A stretch of DNA of 59,918 nt from Pseudomonas fluorescens (GCF_000968015.1 NZ_LACH01000019.1:1-59918); one strand, 5' to 3'. Shown: positions 1 through 9,104, counted from the first letter of the stretch. Numbers and translations are program-made. The notes: generated from the sequence alone by a model not told the origin.

Positions 1-48
1 GTCCCCTATGCCGATGCCTGCAACTTCGAATTCAACGTTGTACCCCTT

Positions 49-137
49 GTAGGTGTGAGCCTGCTCGCGATAGCGGTGTGTCAGTCGAAATCAATATCGT
101 ATGACACACCGCTATCGCGAGCAGGCTCACTCCTACA
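49..137. repeat. Inverted pair of REP elements
   Basis: Two copies of the GAGCCTGCTCGCGATAGCGGTGTG unit face each other around a short AT-rich loop, forming a long hairpin just downstream of the esterase gene. It may act as a transcript-end stabiliser or terminator for that gene. Confidence 0.9.
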
Positions 138-141
138 GGGT

Positions 142-1155
142 TTACTTCAGGTGTTGCTTGAGCTCTTCAGAGGCTTGCAGCATCGCCGAGCGCACCGCTG
201 GCACCTGGCTCACCACGTTGAGCAAACCATAGTCGTGGATCATGCCGTTGTAGCGCACCGCCGTGACCGGCACCCCGGCCTCGTCGAGTTTGCGGGCGTA
301 GGCTTCTCCTTCATCGCGCAACACGTCGGCGCCGGCAGTTTGCACCAGTGCAGGTGGCAGACCCTTGAGTTGCGCAGTGGTCGCTCGCAGTGGCGAGGCG
401 TAGATCTCGTTACGCTGTTTAGCGTCGGTGGTGTAGTTGTCCCAGAACCACTTCATCATGTTTTTGGTGAGGAAGTGCCCCTCGGCAAACTGGTTGTAGG
501 ACGCCGTTTCGAAGCTGGCGTCAGTCACCGGCCACAGCAGCACCTGGAACCTGATCGCAGGCGTGCCCTTGTCTTTGGCCATCAGCGCAACCACTGCCGC
601 CATGTTGCCACCGACGCTGTTGCCGGCCACGGCCAGACGTTTGCCGTCGACGTTGATCTCTTTACCGTGCTCGGCCACCCATTGGGTTGCGGCGTAAGCC
701 TGGTTGATCGCCACCGGGTAGTGCGCTTCCGGTGACGGGGTGTAATTGACGAACACCGCTGCCGCCCCCGAACCGGTCACCAAGTCCCGAACCAGACGTT
801 CATGGGTCGCAAAATCCCCCAGCACCCAGCCACCGCCGTGGAAGAGCATGAACACTGGCAACGGACCTTTGACCCCGGCCGGCCGGACGATGGTCAGGCT
901 GAGCGGTTGGCCGTCGACTTGAATGGTCTTCTCGCTGACATCGGCTTTTGGCAGCGTCAGTTTCACCCCGGCCTGCGCGCCGACCAGCACGGCGCGGGCA
1001 TCTTTAGGGGTGAGTTGTTCCATCGGTTTGCCGGTGCCGGCGTTCAGAACGTCGAGGAACGCCTGGGTGTTGTGTTCAACCCCGTCGCCCGCGAATGCGC
1101 TGTGGATGGACAGGGCGAGAAGGGTACCGGTCAAGACTTTGCTGAAAGTGTTCAT
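142..1155 (-). CDS. Exported alpha/beta hydrolase (HSL-family esterase)
   Basis: The 337-residue product starts with a cleavable signal peptide (residues 1-22, ending SAFA), so it should act in the periplasm or outside the cell. An oxyanion-hole HGGGW motif (about residue 106) and the nucleophile elbow GNSVGG (about residue 178) mark it as a hormone-sensitive-lipase-type esterase that hydrolyses carboxylic esters. A late HD pair (IHDYG, about residue 307) supplies the catalytic His. The ATG at 1155 follows an AGGAAA ribosome site. The natural substrate cannot be told from the sequence. It stands alone, upstream of ohr on the same strand with only 33 bases between them, so partial co-transcription with ohr is possible. 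Confidence 0.88.
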   Translation of the reverse strand: MNTFSKVLTGTLLALSIHSAFAGDGVEHNTQAFLDVLNAGTGKPMEQLTPKDARAVLVGAQAGVKLTLPKADVSEKTIQVDGQPLSLTIVRPAGVKGPLPVFMLFHGGGWVLGDFATHERLVRDLVTGSGAAAVFVNYTPSPEAHYPVAINQAYAATQWVAEHGKEINVDGKRLAVAGNSVGGNMAAVVALMAKDKGTPAIRFQVLLWPVTDASFETASYNQFAEGHFLTKNMMKWFWDNYTTDAKQRNEIYASPLRATTAQLKGLPPALVQTAGADVLRDEGEAYARKLDEAGVPVTAVRYNGMIHDYGLLNVVSQVPAVRSAMLQASEELKQHLK

Positions 1156-1188
1156 GTTCGTTTCCTGTTCGGGCCTGGGAATCAGCGG

Positions 1189-1608
1189 TTAGACGGCAAC
1201 GTGCAGGCGCACATCGACATTGCCACGGGTGGCGTTGGAGTACGGGCAGACCTGGTGTGCAGCATCGACCAGGCTTTGTGCATCGGCTTGCTCAAGACCC
1301 GGCAGGCTGATGTGCAGGTCGATGTCGAGGCCGAAACCACCAGGGATCTGGCCAATGCCGACATGGGCAGTGATCGAGGCGTCGTCCGGGACTTTGCGTT
1401 TGGTCTGGCTGGCGACGAATTTCAGTGCGCCGATGAAGCAGGCGGAGTAACCGGCTGCGAACAGTTGCTCAGGGTTGGTTGCTGCGCCGCCGGCACCACC
1501 GAGTTCCTTCGGTGTGGCGAGTTTGACGTCGAGGATGTTGTCGCTGGAAACCGCACGACCGTCACGGCCGCCGGTGGAAGTTGCGATAGCGGTGTAGAGA
1601 GTTTGCAT
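1189..1608 (-). CDS. ohr: Organic hydroperoxide resistance protein Ohr
   Basis: This 139-residue OsmC/Ohr-family peroxidase reduces organic hydroperoxides to alcohols in the cytoplasm using lipoylated or thiol reductants. Both reactive cysteines are present: the peroxidatic one in AAGYSACFIGAL and the resolving one in QVCPYSNATRGN. The ATG at 1608 (MQTLYTAIATSTGG) gives the family's normal length. A longer reading frame upstream lacks family similarity and runs through the promoter. The regulator ohrR follows in the same orientation upstream (1952-2413), the usual Pseudomonas pairing. Expression is expected to be induced by organic peroxides when OhrR is oxidised. Confidence 0.95.
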   Translation of the reverse strand: MQTLYTAIATSTGGRDGRAVSSDNILDVKLATPKELGGAGGAATNPEQLFAAGYSACFIGALKFVASQTKRKVPDDASITAHVGIGQIPGGFGLDIDLHISLPGLEQADAQSLVDAAHQVCPYSNATRGNVDVRLHVAV

Positions 1609-1639
1609 GGTGTGAGCCTCATTCGGGTTTGGGTGTTTT

Positions 1640-1702
1640 GCGCTAAATGTTTGCGCGCTAAGTAAGTGCGAGGTGAACGTAGCGCGCTGATATTTAGTGC
1701 GC
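1640..1702 (-). promoter_or_regulatory. Candidate ohr promoter with paired OhrR-type operators
   Basis: Two copies of CTAAAT-N4-GCGCGCT lie in opposite orientation, at 1640-1660 and (reverse complement) 1681-1702, in the gap before ohr. A plausible -35 TTGCGC and -10 TACGTT overlap the distal copy. A repressor bound here would block ohr. Assignment to OhrR rests on position only. Confidence 0.5.
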
Positions 1703-1838
1703 AAGATAAATTTTGAAAAAAGTTTTGGTCTGGAGGCGGGCGCTGATTAGAAGTGTTGAACTAGAGCTGTTGCGGCAGGATTTTCAGCGAGGAATTTTTT
1801 ACGAGGGAACGAATCTGGAAGGGCCACCACAAAGAAAA

Positions 1839-1928
1839 TGTGGGAGCGAGCTTGCTCGCGATGGCGGTGTTTTAGTCGACATCAATGCTGAATGTCACAC
1901 CGCTATCGCGAGCAAGCTCGCTCCCACA
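1839..1928. repeat. Inverted pair of REP elements
   Basis: Two TGTGGGAGCGAGCTTGCTCGCGAT units face each other between ohr and ohrR. The hairpin would separate the ohrR transcript from the ohr promoter. Confidence 0.92.
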
Positions 1929-1951
1929 GGGGATTTGTGGTGGTTTGGAGA

Positions 1952-2413
1952 TTAGAGGCTGTCTTGCAGGTTGCTACGCAGCGTTTGCAGTTCCGCTTGC
2001 AGTTTCTGCAGTCTCTCCAGCGTCATCCCGCTGGCGCCGAGGATGCACTGGGGAATACCGCGCGCCCGCTCCCGCAAGGCGCGTCCCTGTTCGGTGAGTT
2101 CGACAATCACCACTCGCTCGTCTTCACGGCTGCGGGTGCGGCTGAGCAAACCTTCGACTTCCAGGCGTTTGAGCAACGGCGTCAGTGAGCCAGGATCGGT
2201 CAGCAGGCGCGTGCTGATTTCGCCTACGGTCAAACCGTCCTGTTCCCACAACACCATCATTGCCAGGTATTGCGGATAGGTCAGGCCCAGTGCTTGCAAC
2301 AGCGGCTTGTAGACCTTGGTCATCAGCAGCGAGGTGGAGTGCAGGGCGAAGCAGGCCTGATTATCTAGCAGCAGGTCGTCGCAGTTATCGGGGTTGTTGC
2401 GCTCGGTGGTCAT
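1952..2413 (-). CDS. ohrR: MarR-family organic peroxide sensor OhrR
   Basis: The 153-residue winged-helix repressor carries the redox-sensing N-terminal cysteine in LDNQACFALHS. This is the position oxidised by organic peroxides in OhrR proteins, and oxidation releases the operator. The MarR core follows (GLTYPQYLAMMVLW, then the wing around SREDERVVIVELTEQGRAL). I place the start at 2413 because AAGG sits 7 bases upstream. An in-frame ATG at 2440 has no ribosome site. It lies upstream of ohr on the same strand with a REP hairpin between, so each gene probably has its own promoter. Confidence 0.92.
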   Translation of the reverse strand: MTTERNNPDNCDDLLLDNQACFALHSTSLLMTKVYKPLLQALGLTYPQYLAMMVLWEQDGLTVGEISTRLLTDPGSLTPLLKRLEVEGLLSRTRSREDERVVIVELTEQGRALRERARGIPQCILGASGMTLERLQKLQAELQTLRSNLQDSL

Positions 2414-2482
2414 TTCGAAGCCTTGATCAGTGATCGTCATAAATCTAGCGAACGAATCTTTAATGCACCAGACAATTCTAGC

Positions 2483-3439
2483 CTAGTGCCGGTCGAGGGT
2501 ACTTTGCAGCGCCAGATCCCACGGCGGGATCGGGCTGAAGCGGGTTTTCAGGTATTCCAGCAACAAGCGACTGCGGGGATTGGGTTGTTGCTCAAGGCGC
2601 AGGGCATAAATACCGGTCGTTTCTGGTGGTGGCAGGCCGTGTTCGCAGAACAGCGGAAGCAGTTCACCGCGTAACAGGTATTCGCTGGTCAACCAGGTTG
2701 GCAAGTGCGCGATACCCAGCCCGGCCAATGCGCCGCAGACCAAAGCCTCGGCGTTGTTGGCACTCATGCGGATGCGCGCAGGGCGGTGCAAGTGCATCTG
2801 CCCGTCCCGCTCGAAACGCCAGGCGAACGGCGGGGCCAGGCCATCCCAGTCGAGACCGTCGTGTTCAATCAGCTGCGCCGGATCGGTCGGCACGCCACGC
2901 CGTTGCAAATATTCGGGGCTGGCACAGGCGATGCGCACCATGCTCGCCAGCGGCGTGGCCACCAGCCGGGTATCGGCCATTTGCCCGGCGCGCAGCACCA
3001 GATCGACCTTGCCCAGATTCAAACCCTGCATGTCGACGAAACTGTCGATCAAGTGCAACTGCACGTCGAGGCCGGGGTAGAGCATCAGAAAGTCGGCAAT
3101 CACCGGCGCCAGATGTCGCCGCCCGAACGCTGCCGGTGCATCGATCCGAATCAAACCTTCCGGTGCGCTGCTTAACGATACCGCCTCAGCCCTGGCCAGC
3201 CGCAGTTCAGCAACGATCCGTCGCGCACGCTCGGCAAACGCCAAACCCGCCGGGGTCGCGCGCACCGCGTGGGTGCTGCGAATGAACAACTGACAGCCGA
3301 CGGCGTTTTCCAGGCTGTCGATGCGCCGAGCCACTGCCGAAGGGGTCAGCGGGTGGCGGCGGGACGCGGCAGAAAAACTGCCGGTTTCCAGCACGTCGAG
3401 GAACAGACCCAGTTGTTCGGTCAATTGATTAGGGTTCAT
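2483..3439 (-). CDS. LysR-family transcriptional regulator
   Basis: A 318-residue LTTR of usual length: N-terminal helix-turn-helix (LFLDVLETGSFSAASRRHPLTPSAVARRIDSLE), then a type 2 periplasmic-binding-like effector domain. The start at 3439 (MNPNQLTEQ) gives a normal N terminus; the frame continues upstream for 60 codons with no family resemblance. It is divergent from the TauE/SafE exporter at 3552, so it probably controls that promoter. The effector is unknown. Confidence 0.9.
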   Translation of the reverse strand: MNPNQLTEQLGLFLDVLETGSFSAASRRHPLTPSAVARRIDSLENAVGCQLFIRSTHAVRATPAGLAFAERARRIVAELRLARAEAVSLSSAPEGLIRIDAPAAFGRRHLAPVIADFLMLYPGLDVQLHLIDSFVDMQGLNLGKVDLVLRAGQMADTRLVATPLASMVRIACASPEYLQRRGVPTDPAQLIEHDGLDWDGLAPPFAWRFERDGQMHLHRPARIRMSANNAEALVCGALAGLGIAHLPTWLTSEYLLRGELLPLFCEHGLPPPETTGIYALRLEQQPNPRSRLLLEYLKTRFSPIPPWDLALQSTLDRH

Positions 3440-3551
3440 GGTGTTGTCAGTGCTTGTGCGAAGTTGGCACAGCCATTGTGCGTTGCTGTGCGTTTCCCCG
3501 CCAGCGTTGACTGCGTAGGATGAATAGCCTGACGTGAAGGGAAAATCGCCT

Positions 3552-4301
3552 GTGATTGAGTTTTTGATGTACCTGGTGTTTGGCGCTGCCCTGGGCACCC
3601 TCGGTGGTTTATTCGGCATTGGCGGTGGTTTGATTGCGATCCCGCTGCTGGGTGTGTTGTTCGGCCTCGATCAGCAGATTGCCCAAGGCACGGCGCTGGT
3701 GATGGTGGTACCCAACGTGATGCTGGCGCTGTGGCGTTACCACCAGCGCAACCGGATTGAATTGCGCCATGCGCTGCCATTGGCTTCGATGGGGTTCTGT
3801 TTTGCCTGGATCGGTTCGATCTGGGCGGTGGGCATCGATGCGCAAACCATGCGCGTCGGATTTGTCGCGTTCCTGATTGCCCTGTCGGCCTACAACCTGG
3901 TGCGAATGTTCTGCGCCAACGCGCCAGCGTCCGCGCAGATGAATTATTCATGGCCGTGGCTGGGCGTGCTCGGCGCCGCCTCCGGCACCATGGGCGGGTT
4001 ATTTGGCGTGGGCGGGGCGGTGGTGGCAACGCCGGTGCTGACCAGTCTGTTCGGCACCAGTCAGGTGGTTGCGCAGGGGTTGTCGCTGGCGCTGGCGTTG
4101 CCGAGTACGGGCGTCACGCTGGTGACTTACGCGGTGCACCATCAGGTGGACTGGATGATCGGCCTGCCCTTGGCGGTCGGCGGTCTGATGAGCATCAGTT
4201 GGGGCGTGAGGATCGCCCACGCACTGCCGGAGCGACTGCTGCGCGGGTTGTTCTGTGGTTTCCTGGTGCTCTGCGCAGTGATGCTCGCCCTTAAAGTTTG
4301 A
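3552..4301 (+). CDS. TauE/SafE-family membrane transporter
   Basis: About eight hydrophobic segments in 249 residues and two internally repeated glycine-rich motifs (GTLGGLFGIGGGLIAIPLL near residue 15 and GTMGGLFGVGGAVVATPVL near residue 146) identify the TauE/SafE (DUF81) inner-membrane family. These proteins export sulfite, sulfoacetate or related anions. I choose the GTG at 3552 because AAGGGA lies about 9 bases upstream; a GTG at 3534 is in frame but poorer. The 3' end overlaps the convergent LysR gene by 11 bases. The divergent LysR gene at 2483-3439 is the likely regulator. Substrate unknown. Confidence 0.88.
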   Translation: MIEFLMYLVFGAALGTLGGLFGIGGGLIAIPLLGVLFGLDQQIAQGTALVMVVPNVMLALWRYHQRNRIELRHALPLASMGFCFAWIGSIWAVGIDAQTMRVGFVAFLIALSAYNLVRMFCANAPASAQMNYSWPWLGVLGAASGTMGGLFGVGGAVVATPVLTSLFGTSQVVAQGLSLALALPSTGVTLVTYAVHHQVDWMIGLPLAVGGLMSISWGVRIAHALPERLLRGLFCGFLVLCAVMLALKV

Positions 4302-5145
4302 AGCCTTCGACGATGTGTTCGGCCAGGCACTCGGTGATCGGCGACGGGTTGTGCAGGTTGCGCACCAGCATGATGCTGGCCTCGGGCAGAATCGGCAGGT
4401 CTTCGGCTTCACCGAGAATGCGCATGTCGGGCGTGATCAGGCTTTCGAGTTGCGCGGTGACAGCCAGTCCGGCGCTGACCACCGCCATGATCGCCGACAG
4501 GCTGTCGCTGTTGTACGCCACGCGGTAATCGCGCCCCATGGCGTCCAGCGCATTGCAGGCCCATAAGCGGCAGAAACAATCACTGTTGAACATCGCCAGT
4601 GGCAGCGGTGTTTGCTCATGGGCGCTGAAACATTGCGCCTCGGCCCAGACAAAATGCTCCCTGCGCAATAGTTGGCCGATCTCGTTGCCCGGCTCGCGGG
4701 TGACGATGGTCAAGTCCAGGTCCTGACGCAGCAGCAATTGTTTTGATGATTCGCAGTGCACTTCGATCTGGATCAGCGGATACGTCTGGGCAAATCGCCG
4801 CAGAATCCCCGGCAAAAAACGCATCACGTAATCGTCCGGTGTGCCGATGCGCACCATGCCGACCATGTGCGGCTCGCGCAGCGTATTGAACACCTCGCTG
4901 TGCAGTTTCAGGATTCGCCGGGCATAACCCAGCAGCACCTGGCCCTCAGCCGTCAGCCGTACCTGCCGTCCGTCGCGCTGGAACAATTGACGCTGCAACA
5001 CATCCTCTTCCAGCCGCTTCATCTGCATGCTCACGGCGGACTGAGTGCGATTGACCAATTCGCCAGCCCGGGTAAAACCGCCCTGGTCGGCGATGGCGAC
5101 AAAGGTGCGCAGCACTTCGGTGTCGATACTTGGGAAGGCGGACAT
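4291..5145 (-). CDS. LysR-family transcriptional regulator
   Basis: A 284-residue LTTR. The helix-turn-helix is at residues 10-58 (LRTFVAIADQGGFTRAGELVNRTQSAVSMQMKRLEE). The C-terminal half is the effector-binding fold with LIQIEVHCESSKQLL and several cysteines (QCFS, DCFCRLWACNA). The LQRQLFQRDGRQVRLTAEG segment resembles the LrhA/PecT branch. It is divergent from the DUF1127 gene at 5241, the most likely target. Its end overlaps the exporter gene by 11 bases. Effector unknown. Confidence 0.88.
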   Translation of the reverse strand: MSAFPSIDTEVLRTFVAIADQGGFTRAGELVNRTQSAVSMQMKRLEEDVLQRQLFQRDGRQVRLTAEGQVLLGYARRILKLHSEVFNTLREPHMVGMVRIGTPDDYVMRFLPGILRRFAQTYPLIQIEVHCESSKQLLLRQDLDLTIVTREPGNEIGQLLRREHFVWAEAQCFSAHEQTPLPLAMFNSDCFCRLWACNALDAMGRDYRVAYNSDSLSAIMAVVSAGLAVTAQLESLITPDMRILGEAEDLPILPEASIMLVRNLHNPSPITECLAEHIVEGFKL

Positions 5146-5240
5146 TCATCAATCTCCGAGATGTGTTACATCAGAAACATTCGTTGGATTGATCTTAGCC
5201 CCGGCGCGACACTTGAGCCATCCAAACGGAGGGCAACAAG

Positions 5241-5456
5241 ATGAAAGGTCAACATGAATATCCAGCAGTAGAAAAACACTCGATCCACCTGGTATCCGAT
5301 CTGCTGCACAAATTCAGCCGCTGGTACGAACTTCACCGGGAGCGCGAGCTGCTGGCGAGTCTGAGCGATGAAGCACTGAAGGACATCGGCATGAGTCGTG
5401 CGGATGTGGAGTTCGAGTCGGTCAAACCGTTCTGGAATGACCCGATGCACAAATGA
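5241..5456 (+). CDS. DUF1127 small protein
   Basis: A 71-residue protein with the C-terminal DUF1127 signature (RWYELHRERELLASLSDEALKDIGMSRADVEFES). Short arginine-rich DUF1127 proteins have been linked to RNA binding and nutrient or stress responses in other bacteria. The N-terminal 30 residues are an extra, poorly conserved extension. The ATG has a strong GGAGGG site. It lies divergently next to a LysR gene and 64 bases before the YcaQ-type gene, with which it may share a transcript. Confidence 0.88.
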   Translation: MKGQHEYPAVEKHSIHLVSDLLHKFSRWYELHRERELLASLSDEALKDIGMSRADVEFESVKPFWNDPMHK

Positions 5457-5520
5457 GTCATACACAACTACACAAACCGTCTCCCGGTGAGGTAGGTTGC
5501 GAGCAGACAAGGAGATGTTC

Positions 5521-6750
5521 ATGCGCGCAACACTGTCCTTTTCCATCAAGCAGGCTCGGCGTCTGGCGCTGGCCGCCCAAGGGTTCAACGGGCGCCAGCC
5601 GCCGGCGGCGATCAAACCGGTTCAGCTCAATCGTCTGATCGAGCGGCTGGGCATTCTGCAGATCGATTCGGTCAATGCATTGGTGCGTTCGCACTACCTT
5701 CCCTTGTTTTCCCGCCTCGGCAATTACTCATCCGACTTGCTCGACCAGGCTGCCTGGAGTTCGGGCCGGCGGCGCACCCTTTTCGAATATTGGGGGCATG
5801 AAGCCTCGTTGCTGCCCTTGTCTATTTACCCGTTGATGCGCTGGCGCATGCTGCGCGCGACTCGTGGTGAAGATATCTACCAGCAACTGGCACGTTTTGG
5901 GCGTGAGCAGCAGGACACGATTCGCCGGGTGCTGGCCTCGGTTCAGGAGCTGGGCGCGCTGGGTGCCGGAAGCCTGTCGACCCGCCAGGAGCGGGCAGGG
6001 CCCTGGTGGGACTGGAGTGCGGAAAAGCATGCGCTGGAGTGGTTGTTCGCCGCCGGTGAAGTGACCGTGGCCGGGCGGCGCGGGTTCGAGCGGCTTTATG
6101 ATCTGCCGGAGCGGGTGATTCCTTCGGCGATACTTGCGCAGCCGCTGCTGAGTGAGGCCGAGGCCCAGCGCGGCCTGTTGCTGCATGCCGCGACAGCCTT
6201 GGGCGTCGGAACAGAAAAAGACTTGCGGGATTACTTTCGCCTGAGTCCCGGTGATGCGCGTCCGCGCTTGGCGGAACTGGTGGAGGCGGGTGAGTTGCTG
6301 ACGTGCGAAGTCCAGGGCTGGCGGCAGCCCGCTTACTGTCTGCCTGAGCCGAAAGTGCCGCGTAAGGTCGAGGCCAGCGCCTTGCTTTCACCGTTTGATT
6401 CGTTGATCTGGGAGCGCAGTCGCACCGAGCGTCTGTTCGATTTCCGTTATCGGCTGGAGATTTATACGCCGCAGGACAAGCGGGTCTACGGCTACTACGT
6501 GTTGCCGTTTTTGCACAACGAACGGATTGCCGCGCGGGTGGATCTACGCGCCGAGCGGGTGTTGGGCAGGCTGGCGGTGCACGCTGTGCATGAGGAAGAG
6601 CCGGGGCTGGATGAGGAGGGGATGCTGGCGTTGGCGGTCAATCTGCGGCGGATGGCGGATTGGCTGGGGCTTGAGCGGGTTCAGTTGAATTGCCCGCGGG
6701 CGAGTGCGGCGCGGTTGCGGGTGGCATTGGCTCAGTTCAGTGGTGATTGA
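5521..6750 (+). CDS. ycaQ: YcaQ/AlkX-type winged-helix DNA glycosylase
   Basis: The 409-residue product belongs to the HTH_42 (AlkZ/YcaQ) family, whose E. coli member unhooks alkylated bases and DNA interstrand crosslinks. The catalytic Q-hydrophobic-D motif of the YcaQ branch is visible as QID at residues 47-49. The AlkZ branch has QxQ here. Other conserved blocks are FEYWGHEASLLP (about 88) and LLSPFDSLIWERSRTERLFDFRYRLEIY (about 292). Length matches E. coli YcaQ (410). ATG 5521 is preferred because AGGAG lies about 7 bases upstream; an ATG at 5515 is too close. It acts alone on DNA and has no partner gene here. Confidence 0.88.
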   Translation: MRATLSFSIKQARRLALAAQGFNGRQPPAAIKPVQLNRLIERLGILQIDSVNALVRSHYLPLFSRLGNYSSDLLDQAAWSSGRRRTLFEYWGHEASLLPLSIYPLMRWRMLRATRGEDIYQQLARFGREQQDTIRRVLASVQELGALGAGSLSTRQERAGPWWDWSAEKHALEWLFAAGEVTVAGRRGFERLYDLPERVIPSAILAQPLLSEAEAQRGLLLHAATALGVGTEKDLRDYFRLSPGDARPRLAELVEAGELLTCEVQGWRQPAYCLPEPKVPRKVEASALLSPFDSLIWERSRTERLFDFRYRLEIYTPQDKRVYGYYVLPFLHNERIAARVDLRAERVLGRLAVHAVHEEEPGLDEEGMLALAVNLRRMADWLGLERVQLNCPRASAARLRVALAQFSGD

Positions 6751-6757
6751 GCTGACG

Positions 6758-6825
6758 CCATCGCGAGCAAGCTCGCTCCCACAGGTACAGCGCAATCCTG
6801 TGGGAGCGGGCTTGCTCGCGAATGG
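6758..6825. repeat. Inverted pair of REP elements
   Basis: Two REP units in opposite orientation fill the gap between the convergent ycaQ-type and DAHP synthase genes. The second unit has a G substitution (GAGCGGGCTTGCTCGC). Confidence 0.9.
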
Positions 6826-6836
6826 AGCGACGCGAT

Positions 6837-8183
6837 TTAGCGGCGGACCTGCTTCAGGGTTTCAGCAATTAAAAACGCCAACTCCAGCGACTGATCGGCA
6901 TTCATCCGGGGGTCGCAATGGGTGTGATACCGATCCGACAACCCGTCTTCGGTAATCGGCCGCGCCCCACCAATGCACTCGGTGACATTCTGCCCGGTCA
7001 TCTCGATGTGGATGCCGCCGGCATACGTGCCTTCCGCTTCGTGAACCTGGAAGAACTGTTTCACTTCGCCAAGGATCTGCGCAAAGTCGCGGGTCTTGTA
7101 GCCGCTGCTCGCCTTGATGGTGTTGCCGTGCATCGGGTCGGAACTCCACAGCACTTGCTTGCCTTCGCGTTGCACGGCACGGATCAGTTGCGGCAGGTGA
7201 TCGCCGACCTTGTTCGCACCCATCCGCGCAATCAGGTTCAGACGGCCCGGATCGTTGTCCGGGTTGAGCACGTCGATCAGGCGAATCAGGTCTTCGGGGT
7301 TCATGCTTGGGCCGACTTTAACCCCGATCGGGTTGTTCACGCCGCGCAGGAACTCGACATGAGCGCCGTCGAGCTGACGGGTGCGGTCGCCGATCCACAG
7401 CATGTGCGCCGAGCAATCGTAGTAATCGTTGGTCAGGCTGTCGCGACGCACGAAGGCTTCTTCGTAGTTCAGCAGCAGCGCTTCGTGGGCGGTGAAGAAA
7501 CTGGTTTCGCGCAGTTGTGGCGAGCTGTCCATGCCGCAGGCGCGCATGAACGCCAGGGTTTCATCGATGCGATCGGCCAGGTGGCTGTACTTCTCGGCCA
7601 GCGCCGAGTTGGCGATGAAGTCCAGGTTCCACTTGTGCACCTGATGCAGGTCGGCAAAACCGCCCTGGGCGAAGGCGCGCAGCAGGTTCAGGGTCGCGGT
7701 CGACTGGTGGTAGGACTGGAGCAAGCGCTCCGGGTCCGGCACGCGGCTTTTTTCGTCGAAACCGATGCCGTTGACGATGTCGCCACGGTAGGCCGGCAGG
7801 GTTACGCCGTCGATGGTTTCGTCGTTGGCTGAACGCGGTTTGGCGAATTGCCCGGCCATGCGCCCGACCTTGACCACTGGGCAACCGGCGGCGAAGGTCA
7901 TGACGATCGCCATTTGCAGCAGCACCTTAAAGGTGTCGCGGATTTTCGCGGCGGAGAACTCGGCGAAGCTCTCGGCGCAGTCGCCGCCCTGCAGCAGAAA
8001 CGCGCGGCCCTGGGTCACTTCGGCAAACTGACGGCGCAACTCCCGGGCTTCACCGGCAAACACCAGTGGCGGATAACTGGCCAGCGTTTGCTCGACGTGC
8101 AGCAAATGCGCTGCGTCGGGGTAATGGGGTTGTTGCTGGATCGGCAGGGCGCGCCAGCTGTCAGGGCTCCAGGGTTGGCTCAT
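6837..8183 (-). CDS. Class II 3-deoxy-7-phosphoheptulonate (DAHP) synthase
   Basis: The first shikimate-pathway enzyme, joining phosphoenolpyruvate and erythrose 4-phosphate. This is the plant-like class II form: [14 protein letters not shown] (about 60), [30 protein letters not shown] (about 108), and the late metal and substrate motifs SDPMHGNT and [18 protein letters not shown]. At 448 residues it matches the primary-metabolism class II enzymes of pseudomonads rather than the shorter class I AroFGH. The ATG at 8183 follows a GTG that could also initiate. Chorismate synthase (aroC) lies 35 kb away in the same window and is not linked to it. Confidence 0.93.
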   Translation of the reverse strand: MSQPWSPDSWRALPIQQQPHYPDAAHLLHVEQTLASYPPLVFAGEARELRRQFAEVTQGRAFLLQGGDCAESFAEFSAAKIRDTFKVLLQMAIVMTFAAGCPVVKVGRMAGQFAKPRSANDETIDGVTLPAYRGDIVNGIGFDEKSRVPDPERLLQSYHQSTATLNLLRAFAQGGFADLHQVHKWNLDFIANSALAEKYSHLADRIDETLAFMRACGMDSSPQLRETSFFTAHEALLLNYEEAFVRRDSLTNDYYDCSAHMLWIGDRTRQLDGAHVEFLRGVNNPIGVKVGPSMNPEDLIRLIDVLNPDNDPGRLNLIARMGANKVGDHLPQLIRAVQREGKQVLWSSDPMHGNTIKASSGYKTRDFAQILGEVKQFFQVHEAEGTYAGGIHIEMTGQNVTECIGGARPITEDGLSDRYHTHCDPRMNADQSLELAFLIAETLKQVRR

Positions 8184-8332
8184 CACGGTCTCTAGTGTTT
8201 TACGCTCGGACGGTCATGTTATCAGCAATTAGTGCGTGACCTGTTCCCGTCGCTTCGCGGACAATCGCGCTTTTGCCGCGCCACTCCGCGGTTTTATTGC
8301 GTTGCCGGGCCCGGTGACGATCAGGAGACGAA

Positions 8333-9088
8333 ATGACTGAGGAGCGCGTCGAGCATCTGCTCGCCGAGGTACAGGATGAGTTCGGCGTGATTCGCGTGCT
8401 GGAAGTGGCCGATTACCGTTTTCTCGAGTTCGGTGATGCCATCGAGCAGAGCTGCGTGTTCACGGCTGACCCGAGCTGGCTCGAATACGATTACACCCGG
8501 GCGATGCTGATTGGTGCGTTATGTCACGAGCAGCCGGAAAGCGCGCTGTTCCTCGGCCTCGGTGCCGGCACCCTGACCCAGGCCTGCCTCAAGTTCCTGC
8601 CGCTGGAAGACGTCGAAGCCATCGAACTGCGCCCCGACGTACCGCGCCTGGCCATTGAATACCTTGGGCTGGATGATGATCCGCGGCTGTATATCCGGGT
8701 GGGCGATGCGCTGGAACTGCTCGATACCGCCGAGCCGGCGGATCTGATTTTCGTCGACCTCTATACCGATGTCGGGCCGGGTGTCGGGCATCTGGCGTGG
8801 AATTTCCTGGAAAACTGTCAGAAACGCCTGAATCCGGGTGGCTGGCTGGTGATCAATCAGTGGGCCACCGACGATGGCAAACCGTTGGGCGCTGCCTTGT
8901 TGCGCGGGCTCTATCACCGGCATTACTGGGAACTGCCGGTGAAGGAGGGCAACGTGATTCTGATCGTGCCTTCGGAACTGGATCAGGAACTGGACATGGA
9001 CGGCTTGATCGCCCGCGCCGAAGGGTTGGCGCCACGGTTGGGGTATTCGTTGCAGTCGTTGATCAAGGCAATCCGCCCGGCAACATGA
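8333..9088 (+). CDS. Spermidine synthase-like methyltransferase-fold protein
   Basis: A 251-residue Rossmann-fold protein with a nucleotide-binding loop LFLGLGAGTLTQACLKFLP (about 72), an acidic DVEAIELRPDV strand end and DLIFVDLYTDVG, the layout of SpeE-type aminopropyltransferases. It is shorter than SpeE and lacks most of the N-terminal tetramerisation domain. A true spermidine synthase activity is therefore uncertain; methyltransferase or another amine-linked role is possible. The ATG follows CAGGAGACGAA. It has a free-standing promoter region of about 145 bases shared with the divergent DAHP synthase gene. Confidence 0.8.
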   Translation: MTEERVEHLLAEVQDEFGVIRVLEVADYRFLEFGDAIEQSCVFTADPSWLEYDYTRAMLIGALCHEQPESALFLGLGAGTLTQACLKFLPLEDVEAIELRPDVPRLAIEYLGLDDDPRLYIRVGDALELLDTAEPADLIFVDLYTDVGPGVGHLAWNFLENCQKRLNPGGWLVINQWATDDGKPLGAALLRGLYHRHYWELPVKEGNVILIVPSELDQELDMDGLIARAEGLAPRLGYSLQSLIKAIRPAT

Positions 9089-9104
9089 GTTGTCTGTAAG
9101 GGCC

